Shown here piece after piece: positions 16,140 through 25,442 of a stretch of DNA of 64,000 bases (positions are counted from its first letter, which is position 1; each line of letters starts with the position of its first letter). A program made the translations under genes and the position numbers. The notes below the pieces were generated by a model. That model did no database searches and was not told where the DNA came from. It saw only the letters and a program-made list of their open reading frames with translations. The stretch comes from Flavobacteriales bacterium (GTDB taxonomy: Bacteria; Bacteroidota; Bacteroidia; Flavobacteriales_F; PHOS-HE28): NCBI GenBank assembly GCA_016715995.1, contig JADJXF010000009.1, positions 124,001 to 188,000 on the forward strand, given 5' to 3'.

Positions 16140-17717
16140 GTGTCTTATTTCACCTCCAGTTCCGGTGCATCGCGCCGACGCCGTGATGGCCGCCGTTCCG
16201 GTGGCACGCGCCGTCCGTCCGACCGGCCCGCAAGCGGGGCCTGGGCGCAGCTCCGTTTCGATGTGCGCGACGCGCGCGCGCGTTACGGCAAGCAGACATC
16301 GGTGGCGCACAAGCGCTTCGTGATCTTGCTCGTCCTGCTCGGCGCGGCATTCCGGGTAGCGCTCCTATTCGAACCGATTACAGCCAGCGAGGCGCTGGCC
16401 TGCATGAGCTTCACCCTACAACCGGTGGGCACCATCATCTCGGATTACAGCCTGCCGGTCAATCACGTACTGCACACCTTGCTCGCGAAGGCCAGCATGG
16501 GGCTCTTCGGCGTGGGCACGGTGGCCCTGCGGCTCCCGGCGGTGCTGGCCGCGATCCTGGCCTTGCCGCTTTTCTACCTCTTCGTCCGCTCCTTGTTCAA
16601 CCGCTACATCGCGTTGATGGCGCTGGCCATGGCGGCGGGTTTCCCGGCGCAAGCGGAATTGGGCGCCTTGGCGCATGGATACAGCATCACGTGGTGCGCC
16701 ATGCTGGCCGGCCTGCTCCTGGGGCGGCATCTCGTGCGCGAGCGGAATTGGTTGACAGCGCTTCTGCTCGGCCTGTCGCTCGCGCTCGGCATGTGGGCCA
16801 CGCCGTCCATGATCTTCCCGGCGCTGATGGTGCTGCTGTGGGTGCTCTTCTCCTTGCTGGCCAAGTACGAGCGCTCGCTTAATGATAGGCTCCTGTCACT
16901 TGGGCTGACAATTGCCGTCTTTCTGCTGACCACCATGCTGCTGTACGTGCCCATCGTCCTTGCGCATGGCATCGATCAGCTCTTCAATCATGTCACGGAA
17001 GGTGAGTTGTCGTGGAAGGAGTTTCGTACGGGATACCCGGACAAGGTGCTGGAACTCTGGTCGTGGGTGGTGGATCCGACCACTGGCTGGGTGGCGCTGC
17101 TCGGATTGCTGAGCTTGGTACACGCGGCATACATCTCTGTGAAGTATCGTGTCCTGCTGCTCGCACTGGTTCTGGGTGCGGTGCCACTCACCCTGCTCTT
17201 CGCCCGTGTGGCGCCCCCATGGGATTGGGCCTATGCATTGTTCATCTTTCATATCGGCTCATCCATCGCTTTGTTCTACCTCCTCAAGTTCGTTCAGGAT
17301 CGCATCGCCAAGGGCTTCGGCAAACGGACGCGCACAGGCTGGGCGGCACTGGTGCTCATCATCGGCTTCGCGGTCCCGGGGTATAAGGTGGTTCGCGATC
17401 GGCCCGAACGGATGGGCGAGGCCCGTTCCGCGGTTACGCTCCTCTCCACCGCCATGCAGCCCGGCGATCGGCTGTGCGCCACGCCCTATTGGGAGAATGC
17501 GTTGCGGTTCGAATGGCTATCCCGGGGGGTGGATGAGGGCAAGCTCAGAGGCGACCCGGGATCCGGCCACCTGCTTTTCACCATGCTGCAGAGGCCCACA
17601 GGGCCAGCCTACGACGTCGCGTTGCTCAATTGCGAGCTGCGAGCCGACCAGTTCGAGCAGCCCGCAGTCGTGAAGGATTGGCCGCGAATGGAGATATTCG
17701 CGGCCCGAAAGCGCTAG
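16140..17717 (+). CDS. GT39-like polytopic membrane glycosyltransferase
   Basis: 525 residues starting with GTG. The first 60 residues are Ser/Arg-rich and cytoplasmic (SRRRRDGRRSGGTRRPSDR), and about ten membrane helices follow. The first external loop has EPITASEALACMS, where the family usually has an acidic Asp-Glu pair, then PVNHVLHTLLAKASMGLFGV, matching the position and shape of the GT39/PMT-type catalytic loop. Such enzymes use polyprenyl-phosphate sugars to modify lipids, glycans or proteins outside the membrane. The C-terminal domain (SAVTLLSTAMQPGDRLCATP) is soluble. A second enzyme of this general type is encoded at 52181. The acceptor is unknown. Confidence 0.7.
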   Translation: MSYFTSSSGASRRRRDGRRSGGTRRPSDRPASGAWAQLRFDVRDARARYGKQTSVAHKRFVILLVLLGAAFRVALLFEPITASEALACMSFTLQPVGTIISDYSLPVNHVLHTLLAKASMGLFGVGTVALRLPAVLAAILALPLFYLFVRSLFNRYIALMALAMAAGFPAQAELGALAHGYSITWCAMLAGLLLGRHLVRERNWLTALLLGLSLALGMWATPSMIFPALMVLLWVLFSLLAKYERSLNDRLLSLGLTIAVFLLTTMLLYVPIVLAHGIDQLFNHVTEGELSWKEFRTGYPDKVLELWSWVVDPTTGWVALLGLLSLVHAAYISVKYRVLLLALVLGAVPLTLLFARVAPPWDWAYALFIFHIGSSIALFYLLKFVQDRIAKGFGKRTRTGWAALVLIIGFAVPGYKVVRDRPERMGEARSAVTLLSTAMQPGDRLCATPYWENALRFEWLSRGVDEGKLRGDPGSGHLLFTMLQRPTGPAYDVALLNCELRADQFEQPAVVKDWPRMEIFAARKR

Positions 17718-17753
17718 CAGCACGCACGAGCCTCCCTGCCCCGTCAGTTATCC

Positions 17754-17818
17754 GTTGTCAGGGGTCTGGCTGGAACTGAGGAGCAACTGCTCTCCTAGCG
17801 GGACGGACAACTGACAAC
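17754..17818 (+). promoter_or_regulatory. Inverted repeat in the ettA leader
   Basis: GTTGTCAG (17754-17761) and CTGACAAC (17811-17818) are perfectly complementary. They enclose a smaller AGGAG/CTCCT stem, ending 14 bases before the ettA ATG. It may be a structured 5' leader or the terminator of the preceding gene; the tail is not U-rich. Confidence 0.3.
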
Positions 17819-17832
17819 CGACAACGATCCAC

Positions 17833-19527
17833 ATGGCAGAAGAAGGCCGCCAGATCATCTTCAATATGGTGAAGGTGGGGAAGACCCTCCCTTCCGGTAA
17901 GAAGATCCTCAACGACATCTACCTCGGCTTCTACTACGGGGCCAAGATCGGGATACTCGGTCTTAACGGATCGGGTAAGTCCACGCTCATGCGCATCATC
18001 GCGGGCAAGGAGAAGAGCTTCGATGGCGATGTTCACCTGAGCCCGGGTTACACCATCGGTCACTTGGAGCAGGAACCCGAGCTGGACGAAAGCAAGACGG
18101 TGATCGACCTGGTGCGCGAAGGCGTGCAGCCGATCATGAACCTGCTGAAGGAGTATGAGGAAGTGAACGCCAAGTTCGCGGACGAGGAGATCATGAGCGA
18201 TCCGGACAAGATGGACAAGCTCATCGCGCGGCAGGGCGTGCTGCAGGACCAGATCGAAGCGGCCGATGCGTGGAACATCGATCAGAAGCTGGAGGTGGCG
18301 ATGGATGCCTTGCGCTGCCCCGAGAGCGATACGCCGATCAAGGTGCTCAGCGGCGGCGAACGTCGGCGTGTGGCGCTTTGCCGCTTGCTGCTGCAACAGC
18401 CGGACATCCTGCTATTGGATGAACCGACCAACCACTTGGATGCCGAGAGCGTGGCCTGGCTCGAACTGCACTTGCAGCAATACAAGGGCACTGTCATCGC
18501 CATCACCCACGACCGCTATTTCCTCGACAACGTCGCGGGCTGGATCCTTGAGCTGGACAGGGGCGAAGGCATTCCCTACAAGGGCAACTACACCAACTGG
18601 CTGGAGCAGAAGACCGCGCGCATGGCGCAGGAGGAGAAGACCGAGAGCAAGCGCCAGCGCGTGCTGAAGCAGGAACTGGAATGGGTGCGCAGCAACGCCA
18701 GCGCGCGCCGCACCAAGAGCAAGGCGCGTCTGCAGAACTACGAGAAGATGCAGAGCGAGAGCGTGAAGGAGAAGGAGGCGAAGCTGGAGATCTTCATCCC
18801 CAACGGCCCGCGCCTCGGCGACAAGGTCATCGAGTTCAAGGGCGTGAGCAAGGGCTACGGCGACCGCCTGTTGATCGACAACCTCAGCTTCGCGCTGCCG
18901 CCCGCCGGCATCGTCGGCATCATCGGCCCGAACGGCGCTGGTAAGACCACGCTCTTCCGCATGATCATGGGCCTGGAGCAGCCCGACAGCGGCGCCATCG
19001 CCATCGGCGAGACCGTGCAGATGGCCTACGTCGACCAGAGCCACAAGGACCTGATCGCGGACAAGAGCGTGTACGAGGTGATCAGCGGCGGCCTGGAGAA
19101 CATCACCTTCGGCAACGTGGTGATGAACACCCGCGCCTACCTCTCACGCTTCAACTTCAGCGGCACCGACCAGAATAAGAAGGTGGGCGTGCTCAGCGGC
19201 GGCGAGCGCAACCGCTTGCACCTGGCCATGACCGTGAAGCAGAGCAGCAACGTGCTACTGCTTGACGAACCGACCAACGACCTCGATGTGAACACGCTGC
19301 GCGCGCTCGAAGAGGCCATCCAGGATTACAGCGGCTGCGCGGTCATCATCAGCCACGACCGCTGGTTCCTCGACCGCGTGTGCACCCACATCCTCGCCTT
19401 CGAGGGCGACAGCCAGCTCTACTGGTTCGAGGGCAACTTCGCCGATTACGAGGAGAACCACAAGAAGCGGCTCGGTGGGGATATCGTTCCGCACCGAATC
19501 AAGTACAGGAAATTGGTGAGGGGCTGA
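17833..19527 (+). CDS. ettA: Energy-dependent translational throttle protein EttA (ABC-F ATPase)
   Basis: 564 residues, close to the usual 555-560. The first ATPase domain has Walker A GLNGSGKST (residues 43-51), signature VLSGGERRRVALCRLLL and Walker B LLDEPTNHLDAESV. A charged linker (about 255-325, QKTARMAQEEKTESKRQRVL) is followed by the second domain with GPNGAGKTT near residue 364, LSGGERNRLHLAM and LLDEPTNDLDVNTL. The C-terminus HRIKYRKLVRG is the typical EttA ending. EttA binds the ribosomal E site and gates entry into elongation according to the ATP/ADP ratio. It is a single-gene unit with a leader inverted repeat and a downstream terminator. Confidence 0.95.
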   Translation: MAEEGRQIIFNMVKVGKTLPSGKKILNDIYLGFYYGAKIGILGLNGSGKSTLMRIIAGKEKSFDGDVHLSPGYTIGHLEQEPELDESKTVIDLVREGVQPIMNLLKEYEEVNAKFADEEIMSDPDKMDKLIARQGVLQDQIEAADAWNIDQKLEVAMDALRCPESDTPIKVLSGGERRRVALCRLLLQQPDILLLDEPTNHLDAESVAWLELHLQQYKGTVIAITHDRYFLDNVAGWILELDRGEGIPYKGNYTNWLEQKTARMAQEEKTESKRQRVLKQELEWVRSNASARRTKSKARLQNYEKMQSESVKEKEAKLEIFIPNGPRLGDKVIEFKGVSKGYGDRLLIDNLSFALPPAGIVGIIGPNGAGKTTLFRMIMGLEQPDSGAIAIGETVQMAYVDQSHKDLIADKSVYEVISGGLENITFGNVVMNTRAYLSRFNFSGTDQNKKVGVLSGGERNRLHLAMTVKQSSNVLLLDEPTNDLDVNTLRALEEAIQDYSGCAVIISHDRWFLDRVCTHILAFEGDSQLYWFEGNFADYEENHKKRLGGDIVPHRIKYRKLVRG

Positions 19528-19546
19528 TCAGACGATCAGAAAATGA

Positions 19547-19570
19547 GAAGCCCGGTAATGACCGGGCTTC
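19547..19570 (+). terminator. Intrinsic terminator after ettA
   Basis: GAAGCCCGGT (19547-19556) pairs perfectly with ACCGGGCTTC (19561-19570) around AATG, followed by TTCTTCC. It lies between the convergent ettA and SLC13 permease genes. Confidence 0.85.
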
Positions 19571-19626
19571 TTCTTCCACCTAATTGTCCATCCACGGTCC
19601 GAGCAAAAGTCCTCGGTACATGAGGA

Positions 19627-21384
19627 TCACAACGGCCACTGGCGCTGCACCAGGAAGAACACCACCACCAGCAGGAGCGCGGTGAGCGGTCCGCCCACGC
19701 GCAGGAAGTCCGTGAAGCGGTAGCGGCCCGGCGTGTATACGAGCACGCACGAGGGTTCGAAAGGGGTGATGAGCGAGATGGAAGCGGAGAGCATCACCGC
19801 CATGCCGAAGGTGACCGGCGATGCGCCTAGTTCTGTCGCGGCGCTGATGGCGATGGGCAGGACCACCAAGGCCGCCGCGGCATTGCTCATGGGCTGGGTG
19901 AGCAGAACAGTGAGCACCATGAAGCCGATCAAAGTGCCTTGGACGCCCATCGGCGCGCAGAGCTTCACCACCCAAGAGCTGAGGAATTGGTCCGCCCCGC
20001 TGTTCACCATGGCCGTGCCCATGGCCGTCATGCCACCGATCAGGATGATCAACCGCCAGTCGATGGCGGTATAGGCCTGCACGCTATCGGTGATGCGCAA
20101 CAGCACCGTGGCGAGCGCTGCACTGAGGAAGGCAATGGCCAAGGGCACCAGGCCGCTTGTGCTCAACGCGATCGCCACCAGGAAGAGCCCGATGGAGATG
20201 TAGCCCTTTCGAACGCGTCGCGGATCGGGGGTGAAGCGCTCGAGTGCGATCAGGTTGTGCTGGTCGTTGAGTTCGTGCAGGGCTTCGGGGGGGCCTTGCA
20301 CCAGGAGCACATCGCCCACGCGCAGACGCACCTTGCCGATGTGGCTCGACAAACGCGATCCCGCACGGTGCACAGCGGCCACGGCCAAGCCGTACCGGTC
20401 CAGGAATTGGGCTCCACGGATGGTGCTGCCAACAAGGCGTGAGCCCGACGGGATGAGCACTTCGGTCAAGACCACTCCATCGCCCTTGCCTTTCCCGGCC
20501 ATCAGTTCATCGGCGAGGATCTCGATGCCGGCTTTTTCCTTCACGGCCATCAAGGTGTCCACATCGCCCTGCACCAGCACCACGTCGCCTTCCTTGTACC
20601 GCATGCCGCGCGTACCGAACAACTGGTGGTCGTTGCGCTTCACGGAAAGCACTTCGAAGCCGCTGGCGGTGAGTTCCGATGCACCAACGGCCGTGTCGAT
20701 CAAACTGCTGCCGGTCAGTACGCGGATCTCGCTCGTGTAAAGCCGACCAGCGCTGGCAGCACCTCCATCGGGCGCTTCACGAACAGGAGTGAGCCACCGA
20801 CCCAAGGTGAGCATGTACACCAGGGTGACCGCCACCAGCACCATGCCGATCCCGAAGAAGTCGAACATGCCGATGGTGGCGATGCCGTGCTGCTCGAGGT
20901 ATGCGGTCACCACGATGTTGGTGCTGGTGCCGATCACGGTGCACGTGCCGCCCACGATGCTGGAGAAGGCCAGGGCCATGAGCAATTTGCTGGCAGGGAG
21001 CTTCGACTTCTTCGCCAGCGCCAGCACCGGCGGTATCAGCAATGCGGTGAGCGTGGTGTTGTTCATGAACGCGCTCATTATTGCAGTGAACGGCAGGAGC
21101 CAGAGCATGAGGCCCATGATCTTGGCCGGCTTTGAACGGCTCAACCTGTTCGCCACTTCATCCAACACACCGGATGTTTCCACGGCATTGGTGATCACAT
21201 AGATGGAAGCCAGCATGACGATGAAGTCCGTGCCGAACGCCGAGAAGGCTTCACTGGTGGTCAGGATGCCTGTGATCACCAGCACCACCAGCAGCAGGCC
21301 GGTCACCACATCCACACCGACGCGCTCGGTGCTGAAAAGGATGATGGCGGCCACCAAGAGGCCGAGGACCAGTGCGATCTCCAT
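19627..21384 (-). CDS. SLC13-family permease with two RCK_C (TrkA_C) domains
   Basis: 585 residues. It has two blocks of membrane helices with the DASS/SLC13 hairpin motifs (FMNNTTLTALLIPPVLALAK, IVGGTCTVIGTSTNIVVTAY; second half LLTQPMSNAAAALVVLPIAI). Between them lie two TrkA_C-type regulatory domains (about residues 208-375), each ending GDVVLVQG or GDVLLVQG. Such proteins move sulfate, dicarboxylates or other anions, usually with sodium. The exact substrate is not evident. The DUF202 gene ends nine bases before this start, so the two are probably co-transcribed. Confidence 0.88.
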   Translation of the reverse strand: MEIALVLGLLVAAIILFSTERVGVDVVTGLLLVVLVITGILTTSEAFSAFGTDFIVMLASIYVITNAVETSGVLDEVANRLSRSKPAKIMGLMLWLLPFTAIMSAFMNNTTLTALLIPPVLALAKKSKLPASKLLMALAFSSIVGGTCTVIGTSTNIVVTAYLEQHGIATIGMFDFFGIGMVLVAVTLVYMLTLGRWLTPVREAPDGGAASAGRLYTSEIRVLTGSSLIDTAVGASELTASGFEVLSVKRNDHQLFGTRGMRYKEGDVVLVQGDVDTLMAVKEKAGIEILADELMAGKGKGDGVVLTEVLIPSGSRLVGSTIRGAQFLDRYGLAVAAVHRAGSRLSSHIGKVRLRVGDVLLVQGPPEALHELNDQHNLIALERFTPDPRRVRKGYISIGLFLVAIALSTSGLVPLAIAFLSAALATVLLRITDSVQAYTAIDWRLIILIGGMTAMGTAMVNSGADQFLSSWVVKLCAPMGVQGTLIGFMVLTVLLTQPMSNAAAALVVLPIAISAATELGASPVTFGMAVMLSASISLITPFEPSCVLVYTPGRYRFTDFLRVGGPLTALLLVVVFFLVQRQWPL

Positions 21385-21392
21385 GGCGAGGG

Positions 21393-21746
21393 CTAAGGGG
21401 CTTCCACCTTGGGCAAGGGGATGCCAGCACGGTAGAAATGGTCCAGTTGCCGCCGCAGCGTATGGTAGCGGTAGAGCCCGACCACAATGAAGAGCACGCA
21501 GAGCACCAAGGAGGACTTCCCTGCCCAGCGCAGATCACCATACCCTTCCAGCTGCAGCAGGGCGATGCCGCCGATCAGCAGGTACAACGCCGAGCGGATG
21601 TAGCTGAGCAAGGTGCGCTCGTTGGCCAGCCGGGTGCGTACCAGCGCCAGGTGATCGCGCAGGATCAGCTCATCGGTGTTCTTGAAATCGCGATCGCCCA
21701 ATAGGAGGCCCTGCAGCGCGGTGGAGGTGAAAAGGGTGGAACGCAT
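21393..21746 (-). CDS. DUF202 (YidH-type) inner-membrane protein
   Basis: 117 residues from the ATG at 21746. The core LANERTLLSYIRSALYLLIG is the DUF202 signature, followed by two further membrane helices (SSLVLCVLFIVVGLYRY). An in-frame start at 21833 would lie upstream of a TACCTTGT -7-like box (21796-21803), so the shorter form is preferred. The function of DUF202 proteins is not settled. The tight link to the SLC13 permease gene suggests a role in the membrane with that transporter; this is inference. Confidence 0.8.
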   Translation of the reverse strand: MRSTLFTSTALQGLLLGDRDFKNTDELILRDHLALVRTRLANERTLLSYIRSALYLLIGGIALLQLEGYGDLRWAGKSSLVLCVLFIVVGLYRYHTLRRQLDHFYRAGIPLPKVEAP

Positions 21747-21795
21747 GTGTTTCGGAACCCTGGCCGCTTCGTATCGGCAGCTCGTTACGTGGGAC

Positions 21796-21803
21796 ACAAG
21801 GTA
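21796..21803 (-). promoter_or_regulatory. -7-like promoter element of the DUF202-SLC13 operon
   Basis: Minus-strand TACCTTGT, about 50 bases upstream of the DUF202 ATG (21746). It argues against the in-frame start at 21833. Confidence 0.35.
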
Positions 21804-21872
21804 CCGGCTTTCGTGGCCTTTCACGCCGCGCACGCATCTCTGCTCTCGGTTGCGTCCCGTGCCGCGTGCGAT

Positions 21873-24501
21873 TTATGGCAGTTGTTCGTTGCGCGTATTG
21901 GTAGGCACGCTGCCGCCGATGTTCAGCAGGATCGGGTCGCGGTCGTTGTCCTGGCCCGTGTAGCGCACCACGCCATTCATGTCTGCATCCATGCCATGAT
22001 ACCCGGTGATGCTATTCGTGGGCACGCTGCCGCCGATTTCAAGCAGGATGGGGTCCCGGTCGTTGCCTTCACCGGTGTAGCGCAAGGTGCCATCGAAGCT
22101 CACATCGCCGCTCCAAAGCGCTTCGGTAGGGAACGCGCCGCTGATGCTCTTGCGGGCATCGGTGCCGAAGGTCGTCGTGGATGACGAGGTGAAGTCGACG
22201 ATTGATGGAAGGGCGGTGAGCGCGACGGGTACTGCGGTCATCACTCCAAGGTGGTTGCGGTGGCGGATGGCCACGTAGTAACTGCCATCCGCCATCTTGA
22301 AGTAGAGCGGTGCCTGGCCATCCATGCCCACCACGTCACCATCGCGTTGTAGCAGTGCGCTGCGGCTGCACACCACCGCAGCGGGGTTCGCCGCGCTACG
22401 CAATTCCACGATGACCCAATCCACGATGGCGTCGGCTGCGTGCGCGTTGGCCAGCACCGATGCGCTGGTCAAACCCGTATCGCCCGGTGTGAAGGTGTAG
22501 CCCAATGCGGAGTATGGCTGAGACAAAGGCAGCAGGCCACTGGCCCGGAGTGATTCACGCATGGTTCCGGTGGCGGCATCGTATGGGCCTTCCAAATGCA
22601 CGCGGGCCCGCAGACCGACCTTGCTGCCCGTATTGAGCAGCAGGAGCTGACCACCTTCGACGAGTTCCGTGTTGGTGGAATAATGCGCCATCACCGTGAA
22701 CAGGAACCTGCCTTCTCCGAGGATGTGCGACATGTCCAGGATCCCCGACGATTCCTCGTCCTGCGTGAGGTAGTTCGCGCCACCGGAGAGGAAGCGCGCC
22801 GGATCGTGCTGGGCGATCAGCTCCAGCGCATCGGTGGCGATGGTGTAGCGCCAGATCTTTGCTGAGGTGCGACACGTTGCCTGCATCCTCCTGGAGCAGG
22901 ATATGACCAGTCCCGTCGATGGTCAGATTATCGAGTGTCTTCTGGCCCTCTGTTCCATCCAGCACTGCTGTGACGGTACCTCCGAGTTCAATCTGAAGCG
23001 GATCCGTGAAACGCAATCGCCAAAGGCGGCTCGGTGAGGAGAAGGAATTGGTGGTGGCGAAGTAGAAGTCGCGCGGGTCTGAGGGGTCCCACGCGCCATC
23101 TTCCGGCCGCTGGAAGTTCGTGATGCCTGCCGCATTGCTGTTGGTGTTCAATTGCGCTCCGGTGAGGTTGCGCACATCGCCGAGATTGATTAGCGCGAAG
23201 GACGTGCCCGGAGCCGGGACGCTGCCGTTGAGTTCCGTCGCCAGGCCGCTTACCGCCACACCATAGAGGTTGCCGTTCTGCAGTCCGGCCCGCTCGGTCG
23301 GGTTGCCCGTGCTCTGCTTGTTGCCGATGTAGAAGTAGACCTGTCCGGGGCCGGCGTCATCCATGGCAGCCACCACGGTCTTGTCGCTGGCCAGCGGGCA
23401 CGCCACCATGTTCTCCCAGTTCGCGCGACCGATGCCCGGCAACTGGTAGCTGCGTCGCGCTTCCGTGCCGGTGACGATGTGGGCGAACGCGCGGCCCGAT
23501 GTGCCGTTCTCCTCGCCATTCAGGAGGATGCGTTCCAATGTGCCCTTGCCGGTTGCGGTGTTGTAGAATGCGCTTGGTGCTGGCAGGTCGGCCGAGCAGA
23601 AACGGCCGAAAGCGGTGGTGCCGGCAGTGAAACCGCTGCCGTTCCATAGGTACACCGTCTGCACCAGGTCCTGTCCGCTCTGCACGCACAAGGTGGCCTT
23701 GTCGATGATCCACTTGCTCACGAACGCGCCAACGGAGCCGTGCGCGCGCATAATGCCTTGGGAACTGCCGAGTTCGTGGTTCATCAGCAAGGTGAAGGTG
23801 CCGTCGCCATTGTCCATGGCGCCCAGCCCGTCGGGAATGCCCACCATCTTGTACCCGCCCACCTGGTCTCCGGTCGTCAGCAGCGACCGCGTGCTCATGC
23901 CCGTTGCTATTGGAAGCACGTAGGGCGTTTGCGAACTGCTGCAGCCAGTGGTGGTGGCCGGATCGTTGTCAAGGATCGTGAGCGTATGCGTGATGATGCT
24001 CATGGTGGCATCGCCAGCAACAAGCGAAAGGACGAGCATCACTGTCTCGTTCGCTTCCACATTCGGTTCATCGGTGGTGACCACCGACACGAACTGGGTC
24101 ATGGGGTAAGCGCCCTCTGGCGGGAAGCTGAGCTGTGCGCTGATGAACGGCATGTAGTCTGATCCGCTGATGGCGGTTCCTGTGCCTGCATCGCTGATGG
24201 ACAGAACGATTGTTTCGGTGGGCGCCATGTTCATGATGACGCCGATAGTGGCCACGCCGCCTTCGGTAACGCTGCTCGTGGCGTTCGTGAACCCCACGGT
24301 GGAGAGGACAGGGAGCTTGGCAGGGTCGCAGATTCCGCTTCCAATGGCCCCCGGTGTGGCTATCAGAAGGAACGCGGTGACGAGCACGCAGGCGCAAGCT
24401 CGTTCCGTCAACGTGATGCTAGAAACCAAGTGCCGCAGTCGTGCGACGAGTTCTTCGGAGCCGGTGCGTAGGGTCGGTATCATCACATGGTCTTTGTTCA
24501 T
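21873..24501 (-). CDS. Secreted Calx-beta / PhoX-like (DUF839) protein with EQLP C-terminal module; one-base frameshift
   Basis: An intact product would be about 875 residues. The start at 24501 is preferred because a TACTTTGG box lies at 24527-24534. A late signal helix (ACVLVTAFLLIATPGAIGS) leads into a Calx-beta domain (VGFTNATSSVTEGGVATIGV ... HTLTILDND). A PhoX/DUF839-like propeller follows (FTLLMNHELGSSQGIMRAHG, GRAFAHIVTGTEARRS, AWDPSDPRDFYFATTN). At 22858-22860 an extra base in a T run breaks the frame after NVSHLSK; the adjacent frame continues (IWRYTIATDALELIAQHD) to a stop at 21873. The last 240 or so residues are the module shared with the protein at 25443-27350, ending RNEQLP. 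PhoX-like proteins can be calcium-dependent phosphatases; activity here is unproven. Confidence 0.75.
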
Positions 24502-24526
24502 CGATGCCCACACCCCCTTGGCCCCA

Positions 24527-24534
24527 CCAAAGTA
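24527..24534 (-). promoter_or_regulatory. -7 promoter element of the PhoX-like gene
   Basis: Minus-strand TACTTTGG, a close match to TAnnTTTG, 25 bases upstream of the ATG at 24501. The longer frame starting at 24561 would begin upstream of this promoter, so the ATG at 24501 is favoured. Confidence 0.5.
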
Positions 24535-24647
24535 GGTGGATCCAACAAGACGTGGAATCACGTCGGAGTGAGAGGGACAGCGTCTTAGTGCGCGATAGGT
24601 CCGTTTGCGGCATAAGGAGCGACGGACGACGGGCAGTAGAAAGCTGA

Positions 24648-24666
24648 AGCCCCGATCACCGGGGCT
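24648..24666 (-). terminator. Terminator after the TPR gene
   Basis: AGCCCCG (24648-24654) pairs with CGGGGCT (24660-24666) around five bases. Read on the minus strand it follows the stop at 24690 by 23 bases and is trailed by TTCAGCTTTCT. It separates the TPR/anchor-B genes from the PhoX-like gene, so the latter is transcribed from its own promoter. Confidence 0.7.
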
Positions 24667-24689
24667 CCAATGTCAAGCTGAGCGTTCGC

Positions 24690-25397
24690 TCACCGCACGC
24701 AATACTGCTTCAGGCGCAAGAGGTACATATCCTCCACGCTGCGCGCGCCCAGTTCCACCACCTTGTCGTGGAACTCCCAGGCCCTGGGGCAGTTCAGCGT
24801 GAGCACGTAGCATTCGAAGAGGCGGTAGGTCACTTCAGCGTCGTTGCCCATGCGGCGGTAGGCGCGCTTGTAGAGGTCCAGCGCCTTCAGGGTGAACTCC
24901 TCGGCCTTCTTGTCGCGGCCCTCCTGCTGCATGTGGTAGCGCTGCTCCATGTACACGTCGGCTTCTTCCTTCAGCAGCGGCGCGTAGGTGCTGTCCAGCG
25001 CGATGCCGGCCTGATAATTCTGGTGCGCCTCTAGCGGGCGCTTCATGCTGCGGAAGTAGGCGCCGAACGCGCGATGCACCTCGGGGTTGATGGGCATGGC
25101 GAGCCATGCCTCGTTGAAGCGCTTCATCGAACCGACATGGTCATTCTTCCGCAGCCGCTCGAATCCGATTCGGCACAGGCTGTCGCTGATGGCGCGTTGG
25201 CGGTTCCGGTTGTTCATGATCGCCACGAACACGTCCTGGTCCACCGTGTTGTTCACCACGCCGGGGCCTTCGTCGCCGAAGCGCGGCTTCAGGTAGGGGT
25301 CCTGATCCGCACGCGCGTACCACTCATCGAAGGAGAGGAGCTGCGCATGCGATGCGATGGATGCGAGGGATAGCGCGGCGAGTACGATTGCTCTCAT
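24690..25397 (-). CDS. Secreted TPR-like protein, paralogue of the protein at 27402
   Basis: 235 residues from the ATG at 25397, which opens a signal peptide (MRAIVLAALSLASIASHAQ). The mature protein starts LLSFDEWYARADQDPYLKPR and then shows helical repeats of TPR type (MKRFNEAWLAMPINPEVHRA, YQAGIALDSTYAPLLKEEAD). It ends in QYCVR without a T9SS domain, so it is probably periplasmic. It is clearly related to the 27402-28112 protein in length, opening motif and repeat layout. The pair flanks the choice-of-anchor B gene on the same strand. Function unknown; a scaffold for export or assembly of the neighbouring surface proteins is a guess. Confidence 0.75.
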   Translation of the reverse strand: MRAIVLAALSLASIASHAQLLSFDEWYARADQDPYLKPRFGDEGPGVVNNTVDQDVFVAIMNNRNRQRAISDSLCRIGFERLRKNDHVGSMKRFNEAWLAMPINPEVHRAFGAYFRSMKRPLEAHQNYQAGIALDSTYAPLLKEEADVYMEQRYHMQQEGRDKKAEEFTLKALDLYKRAYRRMGNDAEVTYRLFECYVLTLNCPRAWEFHDKVVELGARSVEDMYLLRLKQYCVR

Positions 25398-25442
25398 GTC
25401 GGTGGCTGAAGTGCGCGAAGTTGGCAATGTTCGGGCCAATCC

